Positions 45,374-55,695 of a stretch of 64,000 nucleotides of DNA are shown one piece after another. Numbering within the stretch: the first letter of the stretch is position 1; each line of letters opens with the position of its first letter. A model generated the notes under the pieces. It was given only the letters and a program-made list of their open reading frames with translations, did not search any database and was not told the origin of the DNA. Source of the DNA: Apoderus coryli (taxonomy: Eukaryota; Arthropoda; Insecta; Coleoptera; Attelabidae). The stretch is from positions 4,904,563 to 4,968,562 of the forward strand of contig OU452212.1 of assembly GCA_911728435.2 (NCBI GenBank), written 5' to 3'. The position numbers were made by a program, and so were the translations under genes.

Positions 45374-46249
45374 TTATCTGTTAAAAAATAATTGCATTGT
45401 TAATAATTTTTAAAGCATTAATTAAGATTGTGTCGAGTGGAATTTTAAATCAGTAATACTGCCGTATTAACCCTTTTGTAGTTCATGGGGTTGTACTTTG
45501 TAAACTGAAGTGCAAATAAACTGATTATTCTTATTATTATAAAAAAAACCTTTTAAGTAGTTGAATTGGTGTTAAAAATACACGAAAAAAAATGTATGTA
45601 CCATCATATGCGTCCGTTAAAAAAATATTTTATTTGGAAATATAGTTTGTCTTACGAGAAAGGTAAATTACTAAAAGGGCACAAAAATACTACTTTTCCA
45701 CTTAAATATAGAAAGCTATATGCATCGAGAACAAAAGTTTATTTTTATAACCGTATATTCTACGTCTCTCCTTCAAATATTTTAGAAGGCCTTCCACTTG
45801 TTCGTTAAAACTATTTCTGCAAGAATGTTTGTGTACATATAGAAGATGCTGGAATTATGTAAAACAAAAGCTTCAAGTTGCATAACAAGAATTTGACCCG
45901 CATTTCGATCCTGTTTATGTATTTTAGAGTATACCGCATAATGGGGTTTGAAATGCAGGTAGAGGCAGAATATATAGAGAAGTATTATATTTTTACTTGG
46001 AGTTTTAATTAAGAAAATCGCTTCGTTGAGATAAGTAAAGTATATGGGGGTATGGTATATTTATTTCATGACCGCGTAGAGCCGTAGTTATTAATGTGTT
46101 TTGAAGTAAGTTGGTGTTGTGTTCAGATTAAAAAAAAACTAAATGTATAGCCAGAGTATAAGGCAGTAGAGAAAAGCGTTCCATTAGACTTTTTGCTAGT
46201 CAAAAAATTCTTTTTGACTTGTGTCTGTCACCGATGTTAAATATTAGAT
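45374..46249. other. sif intron, nothing recognised
   Basis: A LINE-like tail, AAATAAACTGATTATTCTTA with ATT repeats, lies near 45513-45540. An 80-codon frame at 45566-45808 has no known domain. Confidence 0.4.
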
Positions 46250-48135
46250 CTTAGTTCTGGATAGCTTCAATGTAGATTGTTTAGAAGTGCGTCCGTCGGA
46301 CGCAGTCTAGATATCGAAACAATGCTATATTTTGAAAGTGTGTTTGTTAAATGTAATGATGACAGTGATTTTGGCGATGTGTCTTGGGATGGCGTTTGTG
46401 GTAACGATATAACTTTTGATTCTATAGATGAGAGTGAGGTTATCGAGGCTGCTAAGAAACTCAAAAATAAACTTACCCCTGGGCCAGACGGGATACCATC
46501 TTTTTTTGTAAGAGATACTATTGTAATTCTGTCCTCGCCATTGTGTCTTATATTTAATTTAATTGTTAAGAACCATACATTTCCAAAAGTATGGAAATTC
46601 GCTAAGGTATGTCCAGTATTTAAGAAGGGAGATCGCGCAGATGTGAGCAACTATCGGCCAATATCGATTTTATCGAATTTCTCAAAGATACTTGAAATAG
46701 TCCTATATAACCGTATATACAAAATTGTCAAGTCACAGTTGGCCGATTATCAACATGGTTTTATTACACAGAGATCTTGTCTTACTAATTTAGCAATATT
46801 TACGCAGATTACATCTGAGATATTGGATGAGCATGGACAAGTGGACGTTATTTACACTGATTTCTGCAAAGCATTTGACACTATAGATCATCAAACTTTA
46901 ATTAGAAAACTTCCAAAATTTGGCTTTGATTTCGGTGCTGTCCTTCTGATTCAGTCTTATCTGCATGATAGACATCAGTTCATATCTTATAATGGTTTTA
47001 ATTCCATCGATTATTTGGCCACATCTGGGGTTCCACAAGGATCAAACTTGGGACCTCTACTTTTTCTTCTCTTTATTAACGACCTTGGCGAGTCCTTGAT
47101 TTGTTCTAAATTGATTTTTGCCGATGACCTTAAGATATTTAATTCTGTGGATGGTATCAGTGATTGTGATGCGTTGCAGATGTGCCTTGATTCCATAGGG
47201 GAGTGGTGTACACTCAATAGAATCGCTCTTAATCCGGCCAAATGTAGTGTTGTTACATATACGAAGAAACAGTGTCCCATTACTTACAACTATAATATTG
47301 ATAAAATACAATTACAACGTTCTGACTCCATCAATAATTTGGGAGTGCTCTTTGATTCTGCCTTAAGTTTTAAGAGTCATATTTTGAAAAAGATATCAGA
47401 GGCGTCTAGGGCATATGGTTTTATTGTCAGAAATGGGAAACACTTTAAAAATATTAATACATTGAAAATGCTTTATTTTTCCTACGTTCGGCCAAGGCTG
47501 GAATATTGTTCCTTGGTATGGAATCCATACTATGATAGTCATAGTGTATTGATCGATAAAGTTCAACGTAAATTTTTGAAGTATCTTTGTTTTAAAACGG
47601 ATGGCATATATCCCACGCGAGGACTCCCTTATGATTATTATATTGACAGGTTTAATGTACAGAGTTTGTTAGTTAGAAGGAGCTTAGCATCTGTAAGCTT
47701 TTTGCATAAAATGCTTCACAATCGCATCGATTGCCCGGATCTGCTTAGAAGGTTAAATTTTATGGTGCCAAGAGCGACTGCAAGGCGTATGCATACTTTT
47801 CATTGTTATATAGCCAATACTAATGTTTTGTTGAAATCTCCCATTCATACTATGTGTTTAACTTTTAACTTGATCGACCAGCACTGTGATATTTATAATG
47901 ATTCTTTAAGTCATGTGTTATCATCTGTTGAATTGCCCTTGAGAATTGCGGGGAACTATAATGTGTGACTAGTTGGATCGTTCTGCGGATAGTTTATATT
48001 GATTTTATATTGATTTTGGAACGAGTTGTATATTGCTGTATGATTATTATTACTATTATTATTTTGACGTGTGTATATTACACTTTTTTGTACATTGTTC
48101 TGTAAATGGTTATTATACTGTAGAACAATAAAGCA

Positions 48136-48166
<31 letters not shown>
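46250..48166 (+). mobile_element. 5'-truncated Jockey/CR1-group LINE
   Basis: The insertion contains an intact reverse-transcriptase ORF, a 3' UTR with AATAAAG at 48127, and a TTA microsatellite tail at about 48136-48166. A repeat tail instead of poly(A) is usual in the CR1/L2 and related groups. The endonuclease domain and first ORF are absent, so this copy was truncated at its 5' end, probably on insertion. The exact 5' junction was not located. Confidence 0.8.
46277..47968 (+). CDS. LINE reverse transcriptase, 5'-truncated but open
   Basis: The open frame enters from upstream; its first ATG is at 46322. In order it reads KLTPGPDGIPSFFVRD (about 65-80), SNYRPISILSNFSKILE, HGFITQRSCLTN, VIYTDFCKAFD (catalytic D195), SGVPQGSNLGP (250-260) and KLIFADDLKIF (FADD at 281-284). 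The thumb and a conserved C-terminal region, VQRKFLKYLCFKTDG, follow. It copies LINE RNA at the nicked target by target-primed reverse transcription. Absence of stops over 563 codons indicates a recent insertion. Without the endonuclease it cannot move by itself. Confidence 0.85.
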   Translation: MFRSASVGRSLDIETMLYFESVFVKCNDDSDFGDVSWDGVCGNDITFDSIDESEVIEAAKKLKNKLTPGPDGIPSFFVRDTIVILSSPLCLIFNLIVKNHTFPKVWKFAKVCPVFKKGDRADVSNYRPISILSNFSKILEIVLYNRIYKIVKSQLADYQHGFITQRSCLTNLAIFTQITSEILDEHGQVDVIYTDFCKAFDTIDHQTLIRKLPKFGFDFGAVLLIQSYLHDRHQFISYNGFNSIDYLATSGVPQGSNLGPLLFLLFINDLGESLICSKLIFADDLKIFNSVDGISDCDALQMCLDSIGEWCTLNRIALNPAKCSVVTYTKKQCPITYNYNIDKIQLQRSDSINNLGVLFDSALSFKSHILKKISEASRAYGFIVRNGKHFKNINTLKMLYFSYVRPRLEYCSLVWNPYYDSHSVLIDKVQRKFLKYLCFKTDGIYPTRGLPYDYYIDRFNVQSLLVRRSLASVSFLHKMLHNRIDCPDLLRRLNFMVPRATARRMHTFHCYIANTNVLLKSPIHTMCLTFNLIDQHCDIYNDSLSHVLSSVELPLRIAGNYNV

Positions 48167-48539
48167 CTCTAAGCTTGATTTTCTATGTAAAAAAAGCTCT
48201 CAAATAACGTAAAACTATTTAAGGAGATTAATTGAATAATCAATCACCAACTTCTTCAAATGAAGGCTACTAGCAAGACATTAATGTATATAGATTGTTA
48301 CAAGGGATTGTGAGCGCATTTTAAGGACTTCTAAAAATATAAACATGTAATCACAAATTCTCCGTTTTCATGTTACGCGGGGTTTAAAGTTTTCCGACTT
48401 AAACAGTTTATTTTACATTTTTATGGAAAACTTAATGACAGCTTTGGTGGACGCAAATGTATCATTGAAGGTCACATTTGCATCTACAAAATTGTTTTCT
48501 AAAAACTAAAAAATGTACAATTTTTACAAAAACACCAAG

Positions 48540-49215
48540 AGAAAATAAAATGCACCCCTATAAAATGATACTAACTCAGGAGTTTATGAAAGACGATTTT
48601 GATAGGAGAACATATTTTTGGGGACAAATAATACAATAATTAGAAGATGTTTTATTTTCTGGTGAATGTACCTTTACACAACACGATCATGCTAATCGTC
48701 AACATTGTCGCTGTTGGTCTACGGAAAATCCCCACTGGATGAGAGACGAACATACCCAATACCCTGAAAAGGTTAACGTTCGGGCAGGAATTGTTGGAGA
48801 CCATATCATAGATCCCTTTTTTATTGATGGTAATTTGAACGGCGATAATTTTTTAGCACTGTTCCAAAATAATGTCATGCCAATTTTAACAAACTGTTAC
48901 AGGAAACCTATAAGTTCCAGCGAATAGGATATGGTTTCAGGAAGATGTAATACCGCCGCATTACCAAATCAATATCCGGCAGGGGCTCAACTAAATATTT
49001 CAAAATAGGGATAGTGAGGCGAGGATTAATGGAACGGTCAGCATGATCGCCTGATCTGACGTCATGAGACTTTTCTTTATGGCAATATGTCTAAAGTTAG
49101 CATACAAAACTGAACCGCTCGAGAACACGAATAACGCTTGCAATTAGATCGGACACGCCTGAGACGTTTGGTAACGCCAAGACGTTCGCGGCGAACATTT
49201 TGAACATCTTCTACG
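48540..49215 (+). pseudogene. Tc1/mariner-superfamily transposase pseudogene
   Basis: Frames give DEHTQYPEKVNVRAGIVGDH, DPFFIDGNLNGDNF, then broken pieces FRKM, RRGLMERSA, SPDLTS and DFSLWQYV. These correspond to the central catalytic region of a DDE_3-type transposase, with the PDLTPLDFFLWG-like motif holding the last acidic residue. Several frameshifts show decay. A minus-strand relative with the N-terminal half is at 62980-63800. A possible TIR-like word, ACAGGGAGTCCCGTTTAATA, lies at about 49650. Confidence 0.65.
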
Positions 49216-52088
49216 CTGATATTAATGCTTTTTAAATTATCAATAAATAAACAGTATTACTTATTAGTTTTTTGAATGTGCTAAATTGAATTTCTGTGAT
49301 TTTCTTTTTTTGATGCTAATTTTTGCAATAAATCTGAGAACACTTAATATATCCGAAACAGTTGCAAATGGGCAAAGAACATTGCACATGAAATATGTCT
49401 AGAATTTTCTAAAGAATCAAAAACTTGATTAATATGCAGGGTTTTGCATTGAAAATAAAAAAGTATAGAATTAATTCCATTTGGTCGATACACACTGAGA
49501 AATTAAAAAAAAAAGTCTAAATTCACCTTCTTACTAGTATTGACAGTAAAATTAATTTTTTTGTGTAGTGTGAGGCCGCCTTAAGCTCATGAAAGAATGA
49601 TATAAATAAAATGTGTAGGAAAGGGACTTCTCGAATTTCAGCTGATTTACAGGGAGTCCCGTTTAATAGTTTCCCAAAAAAATACAATTTAGAGAATGTG
49701 ACCACCCTGAAAATTACAAACTAGAGGTCAATGAAATCCAGTAAAACGGAGATAAGAAGGGAATTCAAATGGACCTGTTTTGTAAAGGATAACTTTTGTC
49801 TATCGCTTATAGATCTTGAGATATCTTCCGTCCACACACTAATGGATCACTCTGTATATGAAAATTATGAGAAATATGCCAAATGTTTTATAGAACATGA
49901 TGTGGTGAAGAGTATATTGGAGAAACAGTTAGAAAAGTCTCACCTCGCTGAACTCGCCAAGAAAGATTGGATCATAACCTCGTCATATTTTATATATAAA
50001 GATTTGATTTGCTGTCTCTGCTAGCTTAAAGCATAATATGGGCAAACTATTCCCGATACTTCAATGTCCCTTAATATACACCATTGCATCGGTGTTCAAA
50101 CCCATTATTCTAAACAAATATTCTTAGTATTGTAATAATATTTATGTTCGACTAAATTTCAAACACTTTGAGTATGTGATAATAGCGAGGAAGGCCTTGT
50201 TGCTGTTGTGTTTACGCAAATAGTCTCCAGGCATTGTAATCTCCATTTTCCACCTTTAATAATGAAGTATTCTATACCATACACATATCTTTTTTTGTTC
50301 AGAATAGATGTAAAGAGAAAGAGGGAACAATAACCGTGAGGCATGTGTTTAAGCTAAATTTAATGTTATATCTTTTGCAAAATGGGTTTGTGTAATCGGT
50401 ATGTTATTGTATTTAACAGGAAGTTCAACGCCAGTAGTTCCGGAAGCGATTAGATGTTTTAGTGTTGCTGTCTTGGTTGCTTAAAATGCTATACTTATAC
50501 AACGAGCCTATAATGAATTCTAGAAGGAAACTTGAATCTGTAAAAGTAAACATTAACTAAAAAGAAGTTGGCACTTTAACAAGAGGTTGAAATTTGTTAG
50601 ATAGTGTTTGGTTTAAAATAAATGTGTAATAAGACACCACGCCTTTTTATTTTATAGATATTTTCTATTAGTTTGGGAAATATAATATTTTTGTGAATAT
50701 TATTTTAAGTAGGTTGTTAACAATAAATGTTCCTAAACTGTCCTTTCAGTCAAAAAATTTAAGTGTCTGTTTTCTATCTATCTTATCATTTATTGATATG
50801 GGTTTTACCAAAAGCAATAAATACGTCTACAAGTAGGTACATGAATAACAAAAATATATAATTTTTGTCTCTTTTCTTTGTTCAACTTTTAGAAAACAGA
50901 TGGACCATGTTTTCTTATTCGAAGAATGACATGTTTTAAATACAGTGTGGTCTCACTTTTGAACATCGAAATACCTTCATGTAAATTAAATGTCGGCCTT
51001 TTATTATTATATACAGAAGCTAGTAGTTGGGGAGTTAACAAGGTTTCCCATAACAAAGAATATATATAAACGGCGCCGAAAATATGAACATGCGTTTTCA
51101 TCCAGTTAGCTTTTCCGGAGATTAAGAAGTCATTATATAATCGTATTGTTCCTAACTTTACAAACTTGTGATCTTCTGAAAAATCTCCAACATAGGACAT
51201 CTTAACAATTAAAAACCATTATTACAGTCGACAGAAAAATGTATTTTATTTCTGAATCGCTCACCCTGTAGATGTATCTTTATAGGGGTATATTGTAAAA
51301 ATGCCTTTTTTTCTGATTGGCTATTTTCAATCTAGGTACCTACTTCTCATGTATGTTAAGTGTTTTGGAAGGACAATCGGATTTTCGAGTTTAGATTCGT
51401 TTTAACCTTGGTAGAGTCTAGATGAGATTTCTAATTGTAGAAAGTTTCTTAATAATAATTGAAGTTCAAGTTCAGTAAGTTAATTATTGTAAAGTTATTT
51501 GTTTAATTGTTAAGTCAGTTATTATTGTTGACTCGTTGATAATGATGAGCTTTTTAACACTATTGCTCATACGAAAATAATATTTTTTAGATACATAGTA
51601 CCTGATTGTTGTTTAACTAGTTAACGTTTCAGAAGGTCACAGGATTATCAACAAAACGTTAGCTACTGTAAATTTGACGTCCATCCAGAAGTATTATTTA
51701 TATAAATATCTCTTTTGTAACTCCTTATGATATGATATACGCTGTGCGTATTGATGACTACGCGATAATCAGTTGGTCTCAACACAATGGATTATATTTC
51801 GGGCATATTATACTGCCAACCACCAAATCTGTGTCACAATATTATATTAAAATTTTATCATGAATAATAAAATAGTAAATAATGCTAAAATACTTTTTTT
51901 ATAAAGTTGTGGGATAATAAGCTGTATTTCGGATTTCAATTAACAGCAAGGTTTTAAGAAATTTATCGGCAATCCTCCTCCTTGCATATAAAATCCAAAC
52001 TAGTTAACAAATTTTGATATTCTGATGTTGACTTACTTTTAAAATAAATAAAAACTACTCTTGAAAGTATTTGTGTGTGAATTCTTAC
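49216..52088. other. sif intron with two unassigned frames
   Basis: A 97-codon plus frame at 49731-50024, including SILEKQLEKSHLAELAKKDW, and a 103-codon minus frame at 50889-51200, including GKANWMKTHVHIFGAVYIYS, look somewhat protein-like. I recognise no family, and neither has splice or repeat context. Both could be relics of mobile elements. Confidence 0.25.
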
Positions 52089-52368
52089 CTGACATGGTGC
52101 TTGGAACAGATAAGCGTCACCGAACGCCGTACTCAAACAGAAAATATAGTCCCGTTTCGGATGTTCTGGAATAGGTTGCATAATGGCACCATCGACAATA
52201 ATTAGATGTTTTGGTGCTGCCTCTACTGATCTTCCCTCTCGCGAATCGCATGGGTAGAACAGCAATGTTGTTCCCTTTAAACATACCCAATAACCTTTCC
52301 AGCCACGTTTGCGTGCCAGTTCGATTTGGTGCTTTTTCCGTAGCAACCATTTTTTCACACTTAAAAAT
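52089..52368 (-). CDS. sif: sif exon: first PH domain
   Basis: This 280-nt exon takes one base from its upstream partner. A TTTTTTGCAG acceptor precedes 52368 and a GTAAGA donor follows 52089. It reads [20 protein letters not shown], then [19 protein letters not shown] and [20 protein letters not shown], ending AYLFQAPCQ. These are strands 1 to 7 of the first PH domain of still life, which with the coiled coil and extension targets TIAM-type Rac exchange factors to membranes. The next exon (33066-33197) supplies the closing helix after an 18.9-kb intron. The upstream N-terminal exons were not found in the remaining 11.6 kb. Confidence 0.93.
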
Positions 52369-52511
52369 CTGCAAAAAATATAAAAGTTAATATTGTCAGT
52401 ATAACAACAATTTCGATTTATGAGTTCTTTGATAACCTCTATTGACTGCCTTGCCTGATTTTACGTTGGGAAAGAGAAGAAAACGAGAAATGTTGTGTCC
52501 GGTTTAGGACC

Positions 52512-52549
52512 CAACCCACTTAATGGAACACTTTCCATTAAGTGGGTTG
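52512..52549. repeat. Perfect 17-bp inverted repeat
   Basis: CAACCCACTTAATGGAA at 52512-52528 is repeated as its exact reverse complement at 52533-52549, around a CACT loop. It lies about 145 bp upstream of the PH exon in gene orientation. Confidence 0.9.
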
Positions 52550-52574
52550 AGATGCTTCGAGGGGGATACGATCC

Positions 52575-52770
52575 TAATATTAGTCTATTCGTTCCCATGC
52601 CTCTTTACATTAGAAATGGGCACCGAATTCAGCGTTTTTGGATACATTTCTCCCTCGTATATAAGACGTATAATAAATCATGCTTGTCAAAGGAAGCCGC
52701 CTTATAAGAAAAGTAACTACAGGGACTGGCAAAACTATTGGGTTAATGATTGGAGTTTGCAGATAAATAT
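52575..52770 (+). repeat. Copy of the dispersed repeat at 8990-9200
   Basis: Matches the 9-kb copy over about 190 bp with scattered changes. It includes TACAGGGACTGGCAAAACTA, the equivalent of the Tc1-like terminus there, and leads directly into a Tc1/mariner-superfamily transposase relic, which suggests this is the 5' end of the parent element. Confidence 0.7.
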
Positions 52771-52779
52771 AATACGAAT

Positions 52780-53500
52780 CACGCCGTATTGTGGAAATGC
52801 GCGAGGAATACTTGCATCAAATAAAAGAGTACCGCGAGTCAAATAATATATTTTGACGAGACGTGGTTTGATACGCATGATACTGTGAGGTACGGTTGGG
52901 TAGACATGACTCAAAATTGTACTTTAAATGCTCCATGTTCAAGGGGAAAACGGGTTATAATTCTACATGCGGGAAGTGCAAATGGGTTCGTACCCAACGC
53001 ACTGCTCTTGTCAACCAAAAACATAAGACAGTCTCCTGCGGACTACCACGAAGACATGACCGCAAATTTGTTTGAAAATGGTTTGCTGAACAGCTAGTAT
53101 CTAATATTCCCCCAAGTTCAGTTATCGTTATGGATAATGCGTCTTATCATTCGCTAATGTTAAATAAAATACCTAATAATAATACAAAAAAGAAGATATA
53201 TAAAGTTTATGATACAATTTTAAAAAATAATATGTTATAGACCATATCTGCGAAACACACGGCCATAGTATATTTACGTTTACCTCCATATTACTGCATA
53301 TTCAATCCCATAGAATTGGTTTGGGGCAGTCTAAAAGAACAGTTGAGAAAATGCAATCAGAATCCGACTTTAAGCGCTGCACTCCTAGAGAATATAAGAA
53401 CCGTTATATCTGATTTAGACAAAACTGACATATGGAACAAATCGGTGGATCACATTTTTCTGGCCACAGACCCTGTTATTATTCAGCATAAAGGATTTTT
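52780..53500 (+). pseudogene. Tc1/mariner-superfamily transposase, wide D-E spacing
   Basis: After a one-base shift near 52850 the frame reads FDETWFDTHDTVRYGWVDM (first catalytic D), RGKRVIILHAGSANGFVPNA and DYHEDMTANLFEN. A shift near 53090 leads to SSVIVMDNASYHS (second D). Further on come VYLRLPPYYCIFNPIELVWG (catalytic E), LKEQLRKCNQNPTLS and a closing segment. The three catalytic residues are all visible, but stops and shifts inactivate the copy. About 60 codons separate the second D and the E, well above the 34 typical of Tc1. A deleted relative lies at 55140-55695. Confidence 0.75.
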
Positions 53501-53714
53501 AAAATATGATAGGACATGTAGGCATTGTTATGAAAAGTTGAAATGGTGCGCCTATGGACGGCGGAGATCGGCATTGACTTTACAAAGGAATATGGGGTTG
53601 TGGTTTTTTATAGCATTATATACTAAGATTGGAAAGAGTATACACGAGAAGGGTTAATAAATTCAGCTGAGTGTTTACCGGATACTCAAACTGTTTGCTT
53701 TCTGTCAAAGGCCC

Positions 53715-53850
53715 ATGTTTCGAAGCTTATACAACGGCAAGGTTCACTTTGTCAAAAGCTTTGGCACAATCTGTGTATACGACGTCCAGTTGTCCACCTT
53801 GTCGCATAGCCATACAAGCACACTCCGAGATAACAAGCAGATTAATGATG
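53715..53850 (-). pseudogene. LINE reverse transcriptase fragment
   Basis: The minus strand reads MAMRQGGQLDVVYTDCAKAF then DKV, equivalent to the VDVIYTDFCKAFD motif of the LINE at 46277-47968. It keeps the catalytic aspartate but little else. Confidence 0.5.
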
Positions 53851-55139
53851 GTAAATCTTCCATATGGAAACAGTACTTGAGCAACTGGGGCCTGAGACGA
53901 CTCACTAGGTGATTTATATTTTTGATTTAGATCTTTGGATGTCGTTTACGTTTCATCTTCAGTCTTCTCTCATCCAGAAGAATTGTTTTATCTGTATAAG
54001 TTTAGTTGCCTGTGGATCTTTTCTGTCTAAAATTATTGGATCAAATTTTCAACAGGAAAAAGAAAATAATGCATTCTTCAGATAGTATTTTCAGATTATA
54101 ATTTCAGTTCGGAATGATATGAAAGTGATCAATTTAAATTATTCCGTCCCTCTACGTTTCGATTTGATTTTTTTTACAAATATATGAAGAGTTATTCAAC
54201 CCTCAAATAAGGTTCCACCTTAATTTTGGCCACGCTGGGCGGGTTAGGATTGGTTAGGTTAGGCTGGGTCGGGCTATTCCAACTTATTTTAAAAGTTCGA
54301 GACAGTTTCAGCATTAATATTTTGTAATAGAATTACAAAAACCACTGTGTTTTTTTATTTTCTAAAAAATCTTTTATCAGCATTGAATTTGCATACCTTT
54401 TATTGTAATAGCATGTCAAAAATAATTATTGAAAGCCTCCATAGTTCTGTAATTTAGCAAAAGCACGAACAATAATGTCACACACGTCATGTCTTCTCAA
54501 CTGACAATATGTTTATTAAACCCCCTATTTTTCTGCTTTTTCTGCACATTCACGTTTTACGTTCTCTGAATTTCCTGAATGCATTTTTTTTATGTCGCGT
54601 TTGCAAGCAAATCTCTTGCATGCACGAGTAAACACTCCGCGATTTCCCTACTTTTTTTATATTTATTCCTAAGGAATATACCCAGATATAAAATACATAG
54701 TCAAGCTGTTGGAATTTGCAACGATGCAAGTTCGTCAATGTAATAAATTATGTTTTAAAATTTTCAAAAAATAATCCATAGTAACTCAGTATAATCTTCT
54801 GCATGTACCGGCTTTCAACGTGCTGTACACCTGGATATAAATCCAATTATAATAGCGGATTAAAACAAGAGCAAATATGACAAACTAATATCAGTTTTTC
54901 TAGTTCTCTGATAATTTAAAATATAAATGACTAAAGGCTATTCCTAGATCTAATTTTAACCCCTCAAAGACCGCTGTGGTTTGATGTAAACACTTTCCTG
55001 AAAGCCAAATTATACGGGATGATAATTACCTTCAACCGCATGGAACAGACACATTTGTAAATGGTAGGAAGTGTGGTTATGGAGATGATAATTTTGTTAG
55101 GATACTAGAGGATTAGGGATTTTGTTTAATATATAAAAT
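53851..55139. other. No recognised gene; short TTAGG-like run
   Basis: At about 54239-54275 the plus strand has GGGTTAGGATTGGTTAGG and further GGTTAGG words. This resembles the insect telomeric unit but is only a few copies, interrupted. Nothing else was recognised. Confidence 0.4.
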
Positions 55140-55695
55140 GCAACTTTTGGAATAGGAATATTCGTTTATTTTATAGTGCTTCTTTCAGCAAGGATATAAT
55201 TGCAGCAAGTATAAACAGTAATATGACGAAGGTGTCTCTTACTTCAGTTAAACAATGTGTTGGAAATCCCATTGAATCAAGAAAATGTACGATGAGAAGC
55301 GTGTCCCTACAATCAAAAGTCTAAAACACGGGCTCATCAACGAGGCAACTCAAATCAACTGTAGCATCACTACACTTTGGCGAACTCTGTCTGCAAAAAC
55401 TAAACTTTTACAAGTGCTGAAGTCATTTTCTTTAAAGAAAACGTATGTTTGTGATACAATTGCAGAAGATTTGGGACATACAGTGTTACGACTACCTCCC
55501 TACTACTGCGTTTTCAATCCTAGGGAGTATATGGCACCAACTCAAATCGAGGGTACGCGAAAAAATACTTCTCCAACTTTAAGTGGTAGATACTAAAGTA
55601 GAACTAATTAGGAACTGTTCGAATGACATTCCTACCGAGAGTTGGAAAAGATCTGTTAGTCATGTTATAAAAAATGTTGAAAACACTTCAACTTG
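55140..55695 (+). pseudogene. Deletion derivative of Tc1/mariner-superfamily gene
   Basis: The frame begins with a DNA-binding part, GLINEATQINCSITTLWRTL, then passes abruptly to the late catalytic region, YVCDTIAEDLGHTVLRLPPY and YCVFNPREYM. After a shift it ends IPTESWKRSVSHVIKNVEN. The first two catalytic aspartates are missing, so an internal deletion joined the two ends. LRLPPYYC and FNP are shared with the copy at 52780-53500. Confidence 0.65.

Noticed and set aside
46267..46650. 127-codon minus frame across the start of the LINE
   Set aside because: Antisense to the intact reverse-transcriptase frame.
54235..54280. TTAGG-like telomeric repeat
   Set aside because: Only a few interrupted units; too short to call an interstitial telomere and common by chance in insects.
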